60,846 nt of DNA from contig JAGCFO010000042.1 in assembly GCA_017650105.1 (NCBI GenBank), positions 1 to 60,846 of the forward strand. Reading direction: 5' to 3'. Every line of letters begins with the position of its first letter. Position 1 is the stretch's first letter. The translations under genes were made by a program, and so were the position numbers. Below the pieces are notes generated by a model, which saw only the letters and a program-made list of their open reading frames with translations, was not told the DNA's origin and did not search any database. Of the stretch, positions 35,543-44,951 are shown in pieces. The stretch is from Bacteroidaceae bacterium (GTDB lineage Bacteria; Bacteroidota; Bacteroidia; Bacteroidales; Bacteroidaceae).

Positions 35543-37351
35543 ATGAAAAAACCACTTTTTACTGTCCTACTGCTTGCGGCTTCGCTGACGGCAATGGCTG
35601 ACGGCTTGACTGTACGTCAGTGCCTCCCACTAGACAAGGCACAGAACGTCGACATCAATGCATCCGTCAAAATCATCTTCACCGAAAATATCGAGCTGGG
35701 CGACGGGCACTGCACGTTCAACGGCAAGGTAGTCACCGCCACCGTCATGTCGATGATTGCTACCCTTGAGATTCCCGTCCTCGACTACGGCACCACCTAC
35801 ACCGTGTCGGTGGAGGAGGGCGCCTTCGTATCAAAGGCCGACGCCTCGAAGAAAAACACCGCCTTCGCCTTCTCCTTCACCACCAAGGAGCGTCCCTTGC
35901 CTGAGCCACGACTATTCGACGCCATCGTAGCCTCTGACGGCACCGGCGACTACACATCGGTGCAGGCTGCCGTCAATGGCGCACCTGCCAACCGCACCAA
36001 GCCCTGGCTCATCTTCGTGCGCAACGGCGTCTACAACGAGGTGCTACGCATCCCCGAAAACAAGCCCTTCATTCACCTGATAGGCGAAGACCCCGACAAC
36101 ACCATCATCCAGTACAAGATATGCTGCGACTTCAGCCTCAACGGGGGCTATACTGGGCACGACACCAGCAAGTACACCGTTGAGGAGTGGGAAACCTATG
36201 CTCACAACTTCAATGCCGGCCATGCCAAAAACTCGCAGGGTATCGACGCCATGGCATACATCGACGCTAAAAACTTCTACTCCGAAAACATCTCCTACTA
36301 CAACCTCTGGGGCTACGACGAGCGCAACTATCCGCAGGCTCTAGCCGTGTGGTGCACCAAGGACCGCACCGCCTTCTACAATTGCCGCGCCTATAGCTAT
36401 CAGGACACTTGGCGCACACCCTCCTCAGCCAACTTCCGGCAGTATGTGAAAGACTGCTTCATCGAAGGTAACGTCGACTTCATCTACTGCAACGGCGACG
36501 TCTTCTTCGACTCGTGCCACATCAACATCGTCAAAAACCATCTGCCCACCGAAGAGGCAGGCTGGATAGTTGCTCCCTCGCATGACGGTGCCAAGTGGGG
36601 CTACATCTTCAACAACTGCTTCCTCTCGTCAGAGGTTGCCGGCGACACCATCTACCTCGGGCGCGCCTGGATAGCACAGCCCAAGACCGTGTTCCTCAAC
36701 CTCCAGCTCGACGATAAGATATGCCTCCATCCCAAGGGCTGGGACAGCCATTTTGGCAACGCCATACCCATCGTGTTTGCCGACTGGCACACACGCAATG
36801 CCGACGGCACCCTCAACGACAACAGCGAGCGTAACAACTATTACTGGTATGAGGGCGGACAGGGCATCGTCGACGGCTACGCACAGCAGTACATCACCAA
36901 TGCTGAAGCTGCGCGCTACACCTTCGACAACGTGATTCCAGGCACCGATGCCTGGCGCCCCGACATCATGACACGCCGCCTGCCGGCACCCTTTCTCACC
37001 GTCGGCGACACCCACATCAGTTGGGAGCCCGTGCCCTACGCTATCTGCTACGAGGTGCGCCACGAGGGACGTTTCGTCACCTTTACCCTCGACACCCGCT
37101 ATCCCTTCACCGGTGATGCCTCACAGTGGCAGGTACGCGCCGTCAACGAATACGGAGCCCGGGGCATTCTCTCAGCAGGTGCCGGCACGGCTATCGGCAA
37201 TCCCCTTTCGGAAACGACAACAGTCATCAGCAGCGAGTGCTTCGACCTCTCGGGACGCCGTGTGGCAGCAAACACCCCTGGCATGCTCATCGAGCGTCGC
37301 ACTCTCTCCGACGGCACCACCCGCACCGTGCGCATACTGAACAAGTACTGA
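35543..37351 (+). CDS. Pectinesterase (CE8), secreted
   Basis: A 602-residue secreted pectin methylesterase and paralogue of the one at 11651. It has a signal peptide (LLLAASLTAMA) and an N-terminal Ig-like domain. The CE8 helix carries YSYQDTWR (Gln287, Asp288) and IEGNVDFIYCNGD (Asp312). A C-terminal fibronectin-like part and a CFDLSGRRVAANTPGMLI tail follow. It starts 31 bp after the SusD gene, so it probably ends the long operon; a terminator follows at 37434. Confidence 0.93.
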   Translation: MKKPLFTVLLLAASLTAMADGLTVRQCLPLDKAQNVDINASVKIIFTENIELGDGHCTFNGKVVTATVMSMIATLEIPVLDYGTTYTVSVEEGAFVSKADASKKNTAFAFSFTTKERPLPEPRLFDAIVASDGTGDYTSVQAAVNGAPANRTKPWLIFVRNGVYNEVLRIPENKPFIHLIGEDPDNTIIQYKICCDFSLNGGYTGHDTSKYTVEEWETYAHNFNAGHAKNSQGIDAMAYIDAKNFYSENISYYNLWGYDERNYPQALAVWCTKDRTAFYNCRAYSYQDTWRTPSSANFRQYVKDCFIEGNVDFIYCNGDVFFDSCHINIVKNHLPTEEAGWIVAPSHDGAKWGYIFNNCFLSSEVAGDTIYLGRAWIAQPKTVFLNLQLDDKICLHPKGWDSHFGNAIPIVFADWHTRNADGTLNDNSERNNYYWYEGGQGIVDGYAQQYITNAEAARYTFDNVIPGTDAWRPDIMTRRLPAPFLTVGDTHISWEPVPYAICYEVRHEGRFVTFTLDTRYPFTGDASQWQVRAVNEYGARGILSAGAGTAIGNPLSETTTVISSECFDLSGRRVAANTPGMLIERRTLSDGTTRTVRILNKY

Positions 37352-37433
37352 TAATCCCCCCTCGCGGGAAACTCAGTGCCGCCAAGACACCCTTCTTCGG
37401 CGAAAAACCATATCACACACACCGTTCATCACT

Positions 37434-37466
37434 CCCCCTTGCCCCGCGAGGGGGAACTTTGTTTTC
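37434..37466 (+). terminator. Intrinsic terminator after the pectinesterase
   Basis: CCCCCTTGC (37434-37442) pairs with GCGAGGGGG (37446-37454), allowing one G-T pair, over a 3-nt loop. It is followed by AACTTTGTTTTC. It lies in the 314-bp spacer 37352-37665, whose remainder holds a promoter and no gene. Confidence 0.65.
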
Positions 37467-37618
37467 ATTTTCCTCGTTCCCGCAACACATTCCTCTCCCT
37501 CTTCTCGCAGTACCTTATTTTCCCTCCCGCAGCGTCATATATTTCACAGCTCAGCGCCTTTTCGCTCTGCGCTGCGGCAAAAAACTTTCCCCAACGAGAA
37601 CAGAAGAAAGTTTTTTTA

Positions 37619-37626
37619 TATATTTG
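37619..37626 (+). promoter_or_regulatory. -7 box before the M60-type protease gene
   Basis: TATATTTG matches TAnnTTTG and lies 39 bp before the ATG. The 20-bp-spaced A6T...ACC element of the other pectin promoters is absent. The nearest similar word (AAAAAACTTTCCCC) is about 6 bp out of place, so the protease may be controlled separately. Confidence 0.55.
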
Positions 37627-37665
37627 CACGCAGTAAACCTTTCCTACCCGAAAAACACTATTTGT

Positions 37666-40600
37666 ATGAAAAACACTTCCCTTCGACGTCTGGTGGTACT
37701 TCTTACCGCATTCATAGTTGTCATGCCGTTGGTAGCCGACACGCCACAGGACGGCAAGATGTATCGTCTCATCAGCAAATACTACCCCACCCTCGCTGCC
37801 GCCGAGGACATCAGCACCAGCGGCATCGTCACACGCGACATTGGCGACGACAGCGCCTTCGAGCAGATGTGGTCCTTCGATGCCAGCGGTACAGGCTTCA
37901 CCCTCACTAACGTGCTCACAGGCAATGCCATCAGCAGCTACGGAGGGCAGAACAACCAGTACTGGACCTCCACCCCCGATGCCGCCCACACCTTCCAGCT
38001 CGCACAGCCCGCGGCAGGCTACTGGAACATACGCCACTCTTCTTCTATGGGAGGCCTTCATGCCGCATGGACGGGCAAGGTAGTCTACTGGCACGACAAC
38101 GCTGCCGACGCCACTCAGTGGCAGATTGAGGAGGTCGCCCACATCTCTGAGGAACAGCTCGCGCTCAGACAATTGGTGTATAGAAACTATGTCGACCTCA
38201 CCACACACGAGTCATCCTACAATCAACGGCTGAAGACATTCTTCACCGACGAGTCGTGCTCCGAGCTGCTTCCTACCTACGCCTCCTTGAGCGACGACGC
38301 CCTACGTAGCGCTATGAGCGACCTGCCTAACGTTTTCGTGCAGATGGCTCTCAAGATAAAGAACGATGCCTGGGAGCACCGCGAGCGCGAGTTCCGCATA
38401 CGCAGCTACAAAGCCTACAGTGACCCCGACTACTGGTACACTGTGCTGCTCACCACCCGCTGGGGACGTATCAACAATCCCACGGGCATCTACGGCAACG
38501 CGGGCGACATCATCCTTGTCTTCGTGGGCGACGACATACCCTCGGGCGCCACGCTCCAGCTCGAGTTCATACAAGGCACCGACCTACAGGGCTCCGTCGT
38601 CGACCTCCACAAAGGACTCAACGTGCTTACTGCCGCTGCCGACCATGCCATGTGCTACGTTCAGTACATCGGTACCACCTCTCCCGACAGCCCCAAGCTC
38701 ATCACCGACTATCCGCCCATCCGCATACACATCGAGAACGGCACCGTCAACGGCTTCTGGAACATGGCCGAGCACACCGATGCCGACTGGGTCGACATCC
38801 TTTCCCACGCCACAGCCCCCGTCATCGACGTCAAAGGCGAGAAGGTGATGTACCACATGCACACCAGTGTCATGCGCCAGAACTGCCCCAGCGGCATCCA
38901 CGATGCCATCGACTGGTGGGAGAACATGCTCCACTGGCAGCACGACATCATGGGCATCGAGGACTACGTGCCCCAGAAGTGCAACAACATGGCCTGCGCC
39001 ATCACCCTCGACGACGACAACACCTACATGGCTGCCACCTGGTACCGCACCCAGTACCACGTTAACGTCGCCTACAAGATTCTCAACTTCAGCACAGTCG
39101 TCACCGACCCCGACTTCTGTTTCGGCCCCGCACACGAGAACGGACACATGAACCAGGGCGCCGTCAACATCGTGGGCTGCACCGAGAGTAGCAACGGCAT
39201 CCTCGAGAATCTCATAGTGTGGAAAATCGGCAAGTACCTCACGCGCGGACCCGTCAACGCCACCATGTGGAACGAATACGCCCTCCACACGCCGTGGCCC
39301 CAGCGCTCCAACGACAACCTCCTGCGCCTCCACTGGCAACTCTACCTCTACTTCCACGAGTGCGGCGTCGACACCACCTTCTGGCCCCGTGTCTTCAAGG
39401 CCATGCGCACCACACCCCTCCCCATCCGCTGGGGTAACAAGAAAGAGGTGACGGCTGCCGACGACATGCTCCTCTTCGCGCGCCACTGCTGCGACGTGGC
39501 ACAGATGGACCTCACCGACTTCTTCCGCGTCTATGGCTTCCTCGTGCCCCACGAGAAGATGGAGACGCGCGAGTCTGGCAACTTCCTCACCACCCCCCAG
39601 AGCGACATCGATGCCTTCGTCGCTTACGCCAGCCGCTACCCCAAGGCACCCCCCATCGAGTTCATCGACGACCGTATTCGTCCCATCCCACGCACCGACG
39701 GCGGTGAGGGCAACCGCCTCACCTACGACTTCGGCCCTGGGCAGTGTGGCGACGTAGGGCTCTACACCGATTTCCTCCTCACCTCTGTGCATGCCCAGGG
39801 CTACATCTACAGCCGCTCGGGCAATACCGTTACCATCAAGGACGGCAACGGAGCTGTAGGCTTCCGCATCTACGACAGCATTACCGGCGAGCTCATCTAC
39901 CTCTCCAACAGCCTTAAGTTCACCCTTCCTGCGCCTTGCCAGAATAGCCTTCTCCGCATCGTCGCCGTCAGCGCCGACGGCACCGAGTGCCGCATACCCT
40001 CCACCGCTGAGGCAGGCACCGAAAGCGAGCAGCTCGCCGCCCTCAAGGCATCGCTCACTAATGCTAAGGCACTCCTCGACCTCAGCGACGCCACAGGAAG
40101 CACAGTTGGCAGCATCTTCGCCTTTGCCTTGCGGGAGCTGCAGACGCTCTACGACGACGCCTCGGCAGCAGTTAGCAGCGCTGACCAGAGCCGCCACACC
40201 TACGGGCAGTGGTCCATGCTCCTCGACGAAGCCGTCTACGCCGTGCTCGCCAATGAAGAGGCACGCGTGCCCGTCTATTCAGAAAACACCTACGCCCTCT
40301 ACATGACTGTCTACAAGAGCTACTCTCTCTCCTACCTTGCCTCGGGGCCCAAGGGCACCACCACTGACCCCACAACGCAGACCGCCAAGTGGTGGTTGTT
40401 CGAACCTGCCGCCACCCCCGGACAGTACTACATAAAGAACGTCAGCAACGGGCTCTACATCACCGACATCGAGGCTAACAAGCGCATCCGCATGCAGTCC
40501 TACGATGTCGCCCAAGCCCTCCCCTTCACTCTCCAGTACAATGCCAAGGGTACCGTCAGTCTGTTCCACGAGCCCACAGGCCTCTTCCTCGCCCACAACG

Positions 40601-41514
40601 GCAACAAGGAAGCCATCGGCGCAACCACCGCCACCCAGTGGCGCATCGTCACCCTCTCTGACAATCATGCTATAGCTACCGAAGACCGTTGCCAGTCGCT
40701 GCTGCGCATAGCGGGCTACATGAGCGACGAGCTCTCATCTCCTGACCTCTACGTCCTCTCCGAGCAATTCGAGGCAGCACGGCAGCAGTTCCTCCATGCT
40801 TACGACGTCGTGCAGGCTATCGCCAATGGCGCCGCAGACGGCAGGCTCGACCTGCGCCTCAACGATCTGTGGGAATCCATGGAAACCCTCTCGCCCCTCT
40901 ATGTCAACCCCGACAAACCATTTGAGTACGCCACCCCCTACCCTGACGACAATCCCGAGAGCTACGTCAAACAATACGAAGGCTGGTACTTCTACATCCA
41001 GAACCTCAAGACAGGCGCCTACGCCTACTATAACGACGAAACTGGACGCTACAACGGCTGCCTACGCATGGCCCCCCTTACCGATGCTGACGACAAGCGC
41101 TTCCTCTTCCGTATCGACGTGGATGCCGACGGCAACGTCTACATCCGCAGCGCCTGCACCCAATGCCCCGTAGCCCTGTGGACCAGCTACCTCGATTGCA
41201 GCGGCAGCCGCACACCCGTCGCCTTCCGCATCACCCTTGATGAAGCCCTCGGCGGCCTCCTCATCGGCAACGACAGCGGAGCATGGACCGTGCAGACATC
41301 CACGGGCGCCACCACCTACGCCCAGTTCCGAACCAAAGGCACTCCCTGGAAGTTCCGCCGAGCCGTATACCTACGGACGAGTTCAGTCGCCCCCCTCACC
41401 GACGACACCCGTCAGTCCACCCAAGCCTACGACCTCATGGGACGCCCCGCTACCCCAGGTCAGGGCGGCATCCTCATTGTCAACGGCAAGAAGCAACTCC
41501 ATCCCAAGAGATAG
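37666..41514 (+). CDS. M60-like (enhancin-type) zinc metalloprotease, secreted, with lectin-like repeats
   Basis: A 1,282-residue secreted protein. The start at 37666 is chosen because a signal peptide begins there and a promoter lies just upstream; the longer open frame runs back into the pectinesterase gene. Residues 30-160 look like a ricin-type beta-trefoil. The gluzincin site is HENGHMNQ (residues 490-497) with candidate third ligand Glu507 or Glu514, matching the HExGHxxQ pattern of M60 peptidases, which attack mucins and other glycoproteins. Further lectin-like repeats lie at about residues 880-1010 and 1120-1240. A GRPATPGQGGILIVNGKK tail ends the protein. A role on plant or host glycoproteins is inferred. 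Third codon positions are very C-rich. Confidence 0.88.
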   Translation: MKNTSLRRLVVLLTAFIVVMPLVADTPQDGKMYRLISKYYPTLAAAEDISTSGIVTRDIGDDSAFEQMWSFDASGTGFTLTNVLTGNAISSYGGQNNQYWTSTPDAAHTFQLAQPAAGYWNIRHSSSMGGLHAAWTGKVVYWHDNAADATQWQIEEVAHISEEQLALRQLVYRNYVDLTTHESSYNQRLKTFFTDESCSELLPTYASLSDDALRSAMSDLPNVFVQMALKIKNDAWEHREREFRIRSYKAYSDPDYWYTVLLTTRWGRINNPTGIYGNAGDIILVFVGDDIPSGATLQLEFIQGTDLQGSVVDLHKGLNVLTAAADHAMCYVQYIGTTSPDSPKLITDYPPIRIHIENGTVNGFWNMAEHTDADWVDILSHATAPVIDVKGEKVMYHMHTSVMRQNCPSGIHDAIDWWENMLHWQHDIMGIEDYVPQKCNNMACAITLDDDNTYMAATWYRTQYHVNVAYKILNFSTVVTDPDFCFGPAHENGHMNQGAVNIVGCTESSNGILENLIVWKIGKYLTRGPVNATMWNEYALHTPWPQRSNDNLLRLHWQLYLYFHECGVDTTFWPRVFKAMRTTPLPIRWGNKKEVTAADDMLLFARHCCDVAQMDLTDFFRVYGFLVPHEKMETRESGNFLTTPQSDIDAFVAYASRYPKAPPIEFIDDRIRPIPRTDGGEGNRLTYDFGPGQCGDVGLYTDFLLTSVHAQGYIYSRSGNTVTIKDGNGAVGFRIYDSITGELIYLSNSLKFTLPAPCQNSLLRIVAVSADGTECRIPSTAEAGTESEQLAALKASLTNAKALLDLSDATGSTVGSIFAFALRELQTLYDDASAAVSSADQSRHTYGQWSMLLDEAVYAVLANEEARVPVYSENTYALYMTVYKSYSLSYLASGPKGTTTDPTTQTAKWWLFEPAATPGQYYIKNVSNGLYITDIEANKRIRMQSYDVAQALPFTLQYNAKGTVSLFHEPTGLFLAHNGNKEAIGATTATQWRIVTLSDNHAIATEDRCQSLLRIAGYMSDELSSPDLYVLSEQFEAARQQFLHAYDVVQAIANGAADGRLDLRLNDLWESMETLSPLYVNPDKPFEYATPYPDDNPESYVKQYEGWYFYIQNLKTGAYAYYNDETGRYNGCLRMAPLTDADDKRFLFRIDVDADGNVYIRSACTQCPVALWTSYLDCSGSRTPVAFRITLDEALGGLLIGNDSGAWTVQTSTGATTYAQFRTKGTPWKFRRAVYLRTSSVAPLTDDTRQSTQAYDLMGRPATPGQGGILIVNGKKQLHPKR

Positions 41515-41556
41515 CGCAGCCGCTCCATCACTCGACGACGGAGCCTATACATAAAA

Positions 41557-41608
41557 AACAGAGAGGAGGAAGCAGCCCACGCAACGCCGCATCCTCCTCT
41601 CTCTGTTT
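41557..41608. terminator. Bidirectional terminator between convergent genes
   Basis: AACAGAGAGGAGGA (41557-41570) pairs with TCCTCCTCTCTCTGTT (41592-41607) across a 21-nt loop. An A-run lies before the stem and TTT after it. It sits between the plus-strand protease and the minus-strand kinase, whose stops are 104 bp apart. Confidence 0.75.
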
Positions 41609-41618
41609 CGTGAAGCCG

Positions 41619-42641
41619 TCAGAGCGGAAAGACGAAGGTAAACAGTGTTAGGGGGGGATTGCTGCTGCATGTGAGGGTACCGCCGTGCAGCTCCATCACA
41701 CGTCGCGAAAGGGTGAGGCCTATGCCGGAGCCCTCTTTCTTGGTGGTGTAGAACGGCTGGAAGATGGCCTCAACGCTGGCGGGGGCGACGAGGGGACCGT
41801 TGTTGCTCACTACTATACGCACTTCGTCGGGCGAGCCGGAGGCGAACAGGCTCACATATCCGTCGGGCTGGTTGCCGATGGCCTGAAGGGCATTGCGCAC
41901 CACGTTGAGTAAAGCCATGTTGAGCAGCTTCTCATCGACATACACTATAGGCTCGCCCACGACGGAGCAGCTGATGCACTCTGCTCGGGACTCTGCGGAG
42001 AGAGACCTGAGCAACTTGTTGAGGAGTTCGCGCACGGGGATGGCCTGGCGCTGGGGTTCGGGCAGGCGCGAGAGGGCGCTGTACTGCTCAAGGAAGCCGC
42101 AGATGTCTTTTGCCTGACGGTGGATGATAGTGTTGAACTCGCGTCGGTCGTCGTCGGACACGGGCTGACTCTGCATGAGTTCGGTGAGCGACAGGATGGG
42201 AGTGATGCTGTTGCGCATCTCGTGTATCATCACCCGCAGGATGCGGTCGTTGTACTGGCGTTGTGCCTCTGCCGACAGGCGCTCGTGGCTGAAGGTGTCA
42301 AGTATGCGGTTCATATCGTCAGTGACGGGGGCGAACAGAGAGTCAGTGGTGTGGGGGAAGCGCATAGTGGTGTCGTGATTGTCGATGGCGCCGATGAACA
42401 ACTCCGTCTGCCGTAGGGGGAAACGGATGAACTTCCACAGCCTGACGACCATCACCACCCACAGCAGCGCGAGGAGGATGCCGCCTGCCAGGAGGAAAGG
42501 TTTGAGACTCGGGATAAGCGACAACTGGGGTGTGGCGCTGAGGGCAGCACACAAGAGAAGCGTGGCGCCGACAGCTGAGAGGGTGACGGCCACAAGGGTG
42601 ACAGCCACATGACGGGTGTAGTGTCGGCTATAGCTGTTCAT
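41619..42641 (-). CDS. Sensor histidine kinase of the export cluster (NtrY/NtrB-like)
   Basis: A 340-residue membrane kinase. Two transmembrane helices (about residues 15-35 and 48-68) enclose only a dozen exposed residues, so it has almost no periplasmic sensor. The kinase core has the H-box VMIHEMRNSITP (His140), an N-box (NVVRNALQAI) and the G-box GSGIGLTLSRRV. Its start codon overlaps the response regulator stop by 4 bp, so the two are translationally coupled. The minimal sensor suggests it detects membrane state or an accessory protein, possibly one of the adjacent permeases. Confidence 0.9.
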   Translation of the reverse strand: MNSYSRHYTRHVAVTLVAVTLSAVGATLLLCAALSATPQLSLIPSLKPFLLAGGILLALLWVVMVVRLWKFIRFPLRQTELFIGAIDNHDTTMRFPHTTDSLFAPVTDDMNRILDTFSHERLSAEAQRQYNDRILRVMIHEMRNSITPILSLTELMQSQPVSDDDRREFNTIIHRQAKDICGFLEQYSALSRLPEPQRQAIPVRELLNKLLRSLSAESRAECISCSVVGEPIVYVDEKLLNMALLNVVRNALQAIGNQPDGYVSLFASGSPDEVRIVVSNNGPLVAPASVEAIFQPFYTTKKEGSGIGLTLSRRVMELHGGTLTCSSNPPLTLFTFVFPL

Positions 42642-43246
42642 CGCTTCAACTTGTTATAGAGCGTGGAGCGGCTGATGCCGAGGGCTTTTGCTGCCGCTGT
42701 CATGTTGCCGCCATGACTAGCAACGACCTGCCGGATGTGCTCAAGCTCCATCTCTTCGAGGCTCTTGCCAGAGGGTGTCTGCTGCGGGGCGGTGTCGGAC
42801 GGATGGTGCGCATCGTCGGCGAGGGGGTTTGCCGTCACGAGGTGCATAGTCTCCCTCCTCTTGGCGATGGCCTCAGCAATCTTCTGCACCAGATGCGTGT
42901 TGTCCCACGGCTTCTGGATGAAGTCGTCAGCTCCCTCTTTCATGCTGTTGACAGCGAGGCTCACGTCGCTGAAGGCAGTGATGAGCACCACGGAGGGTGG
43001 ATAGGCGAGATGGCTGTGACGCTTGATACGGTTGAGCCAGAAGATGCCGTCGGCACCGTCCATCGCGCCCTTGCTGAAGTTCATGTCGAGCAACACCACA
43101 TCGACGTTGCCCTCCTTGATGATGGCGGGGATGAGTTGCGGGTCGCTGACGGCAGCCACCGTGCTGAAGTAGTTTTTCAGCACCAGCTGCAGCGAGCGCA
43201 GCACGAGTATGTTGTCATCTATGACGAGTATGTGTGCCTGAATCAT
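42638..43246 (-). CDS. Response regulator: receiver plus Fis-type helix-turn-helix, no AAA+ domain
   Basis: A 202-residue regulator. The receiver (residues 5-125) has Asp10/Asp11, phosphoacceptor Asp54 in VLLDMNF and Lys in FIQKPW. A short linker leads to a C-terminal Fis-type helix (LEEMELEHIRQVV, MTAAAKALGISRSTLYNKL). This resembles NtrC family ends, but the whole sigma-54-activating AAA+ domain of about 240 residues is missing. The start at 43246 is chosen because the receiver begins there. It faces the channel gene across a shared 190-bp region holding the palindrome AAAATCGTACAATTTT, its likely binding site. Confidence 0.9.
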   Translation of the reverse strand: MIQAHILVIDDNILVLRSLQLVLKNYFSTVAAVSDPQLIPAIIKEGNVDVVLLDMNFSKGAMDGADGIFWLNRIKRHSHLAYPPSVVLITAFSDVSLAVNSMKEGADDFIQKPWDNTHLVQKIAEAIAKRRETMHLVTANPLADDAHHPSDTAPQQTPSGKSLEEMELEHIRQVVASHGGNMTAAAKALGISRSTLYNKLKR

Positions 43247-43327
43247 GAGCACAAAATAACGAACATTTCTGCTACTGTGCAACAAATAGGTCCGAAAAAG
43301 GAGGGCCTGCGGGGCAAAAAGTGTCCA

Positions 43328-43407
43328 AAAATCGTACAATTTTCACAAAAAAAGGGGGAAAAGGCGATTTTTCCCATCAAGGTTGGCACGGGATGGCTTT
43401 ACCTTTG
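43328..43407 (+). promoter_or_regulatory. Operator palindrome and promoter of the export operon
   Basis: AAAATCGTACAATTTT (43328-43343), preceded by GTGTCC, is copy 1 of a 16-bp palindrome found four times in this cluster. The -7 box TACCTTTG (43400-43407) lies 64.5 bp from its centre and 29 bp before the channel gene ATG. The divergent regulator gene starts 82 bp on the other side, so autoregulation is possible. Binding by the cluster's own response regulator is inferred. Confidence 0.65.
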
Positions 43408-43436
43408 CACAAGCAAACACCCTAACGTGAGAACCC

Positions 43437-44927
43437 ATGAATAGGAACCGCATTACCCGCCTCATCGGCATAGCAGCGCTCGCCAGCGCCGTCGCCGTCG
43501 GCACCTGCCGCGCCTCTACCGACAAACAGGCCAGCCATACCCTTTCACTCGACGAGGTAGTCGCCCTGGCACAAGAGCAGTCGCCCTCGGCACAGGCTGC
43601 CAGGCACAGCTACCAATCGGCATATTGGACATGGCGCAACTACCGTGCCAGCCTGCTGCCCTCGCTGGAGCTGTCGACATCGCCCTATCTCAACCGCAAC
43701 ACCGACTACGTCTCCCTGGGCGACGGCACCGAGGCATACGTACGTCACAACAACCTGAAGACCGACCTCACCCTCGACCTCTCGCAAAACATCTGGCTGA
43801 CGGGCGGCACCCTCTCGGTGAAGAGCTCGGCGCGACGTCTCGACCTGCTGGGAGGGGGCGGCACCACCTACAACCTGCAGCCGCTCACCGTGGTGTATTC
43901 GCACGGCCTGCTGGGCTACAACGGCATGCGCTGGAACCGAAGGATTGAACCTCTCCGCTTCCGCGAGGCACGCAAGCAGTTTGCTGAGACGATGGAGCTG
44001 GTAGCATCGCAGGCAACAAGCTACTTCTTCAACCTCGCTCTGGCGCAGACCAATCTAGAGATGGCGCAGCAGAACCTTGCCGCCGCCGACACGCTGCACC
44101 GCTTTGCGCGCGGGCGCTACGACATAGGCACCATCACTGAGAACGAGCTGCTCCAGCTGGAGCTCAACAAGCTCAGCGAGGAGGCCAACGTGCTTGCAGC
44201 ACAAACGGCACTCAACGAAGCCGAAGACCTCTTGCGCACGTACCTCAATATGCCCAGCGACGAGTCGTCTCTCTCCGTGCGCATCGACACCGTAGTACCC
44301 CAGTTTACAGTGCCTCTCGACGAGGCTATGGAGCTGGCACGACAGAACAGCCCCGACATCGACCGCTGGGAGCGTCAGCGCCTGCAGAGCGAGGAGAACC
44401 TCGCCTATGCCCGTGCCAACACGGGGCTGAAGGCAAGCGTGTATATGCAGCTGGGACTGGCACAGACGGGCGACGACATACGCTCCGCTACACGCGACTT
44501 CAGAGACGAGCAGTACGTCAGCGTGGGCATCAGCCTGCCCATCCTCGACTGGGGACGGGGGCGCGGGCAAGTGCAGCTGGCACGCTCAAACCTCGATCTC
44601 ACCAACACGCAGATTGAGCAGAGCACCATGAGCTTTGAGCAGAACGTGGTGAAGGTGGTGAAGCAGTTCAACCTGCAGAACCGACGCGTCACCATCGCCC
44701 ACAAGACGATGCTGACGGCAGCGCAGCGCTACGACGTTGCACGGCGGCTCTACGTGATGGGCAAGAGCACCATCCTCGACCTCAACAGCGCCATCGGCGA
44801 GAAGGACAGCGCCTACCGAGGCTACGTGAGCGCCCTCAGCACCTACTGGAGCCTCTTCTACGCCCTGCGCAGTCTCACAGCCTACGACTTCCAATGGCGC
44901 CTGCCTATAGAGTATGTATATGAGTAA
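43437..44927 (+). CDS. TolC-family outer-membrane efflux channel
   Basis: A 496-residue outer-membrane factor. It has a signal peptide ending GTCRAS, then two repeated TolC-type halves, each with long amphipathic helices (LALAQTNLEMAQQNLAAADT; LDLTNTQIEQSTMSFEQNVV). The first gene of the export operon, it would form the exit duct for the MacA-type adaptor and the FtsX-type permeases. The first permease gene follows after 24 bp. Confidence 0.92.
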   Translation: MNRNRITRLIGIAALASAVAVGTCRASTDKQASHTLSLDEVVALAQEQSPSAQAARHSYQSAYWTWRNYRASLLPSLELSTSPYLNRNTDYVSLGDGTEAYVRHNNLKTDLTLDLSQNIWLTGGTLSVKSSARRLDLLGGGGTTYNLQPLTVVYSHGLLGYNGMRWNRRIEPLRFREARKQFAETMELVASQATSYFFNLALAQTNLEMAQQNLAAADTLHRFARGRYDIGTITENELLQLELNKLSEEANVLAAQTALNEAEDLLRTYLNMPSDESSLSVRIDTVVPQFTVPLDEAMELARQNSPDIDRWERQRLQSEENLAYARANTGLKASVYMQLGLAQTGDDIRSATRDFRDEQYVSVGISLPILDWGRGRGQVQLARSNLDLTNTQIEQSTMSFEQNVVKVVKQFNLQNRRVTIAHKTMLTAAQRYDVARRLYVMGKSTILDLNSAIGEKDSAYRGYVSALSTYWSLFYALRSLTAYDFQWRLPIEYVYE

Positions 44928-44951
44928 AAAACAACAAATACGACAAACAAA

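Noticed and set aside
38584..40197. 537-residue minus-strand frame opposite the M60 protease
   Set aside because: It is a mirror of C-rich third codon positions in a clearly coding gene and has low-complexity Val/Gly/Ala/Glu composition.
43383..43397. TTGGCACGGGATGGC as a sigma-54 (-24/-12) promoter before the channel gene
   Set aside because: The GG-to-GC spacing is one base short of the required distance, the regulator lacks the AAA+ domain, and a TAnnTTTG box lies just downstream.
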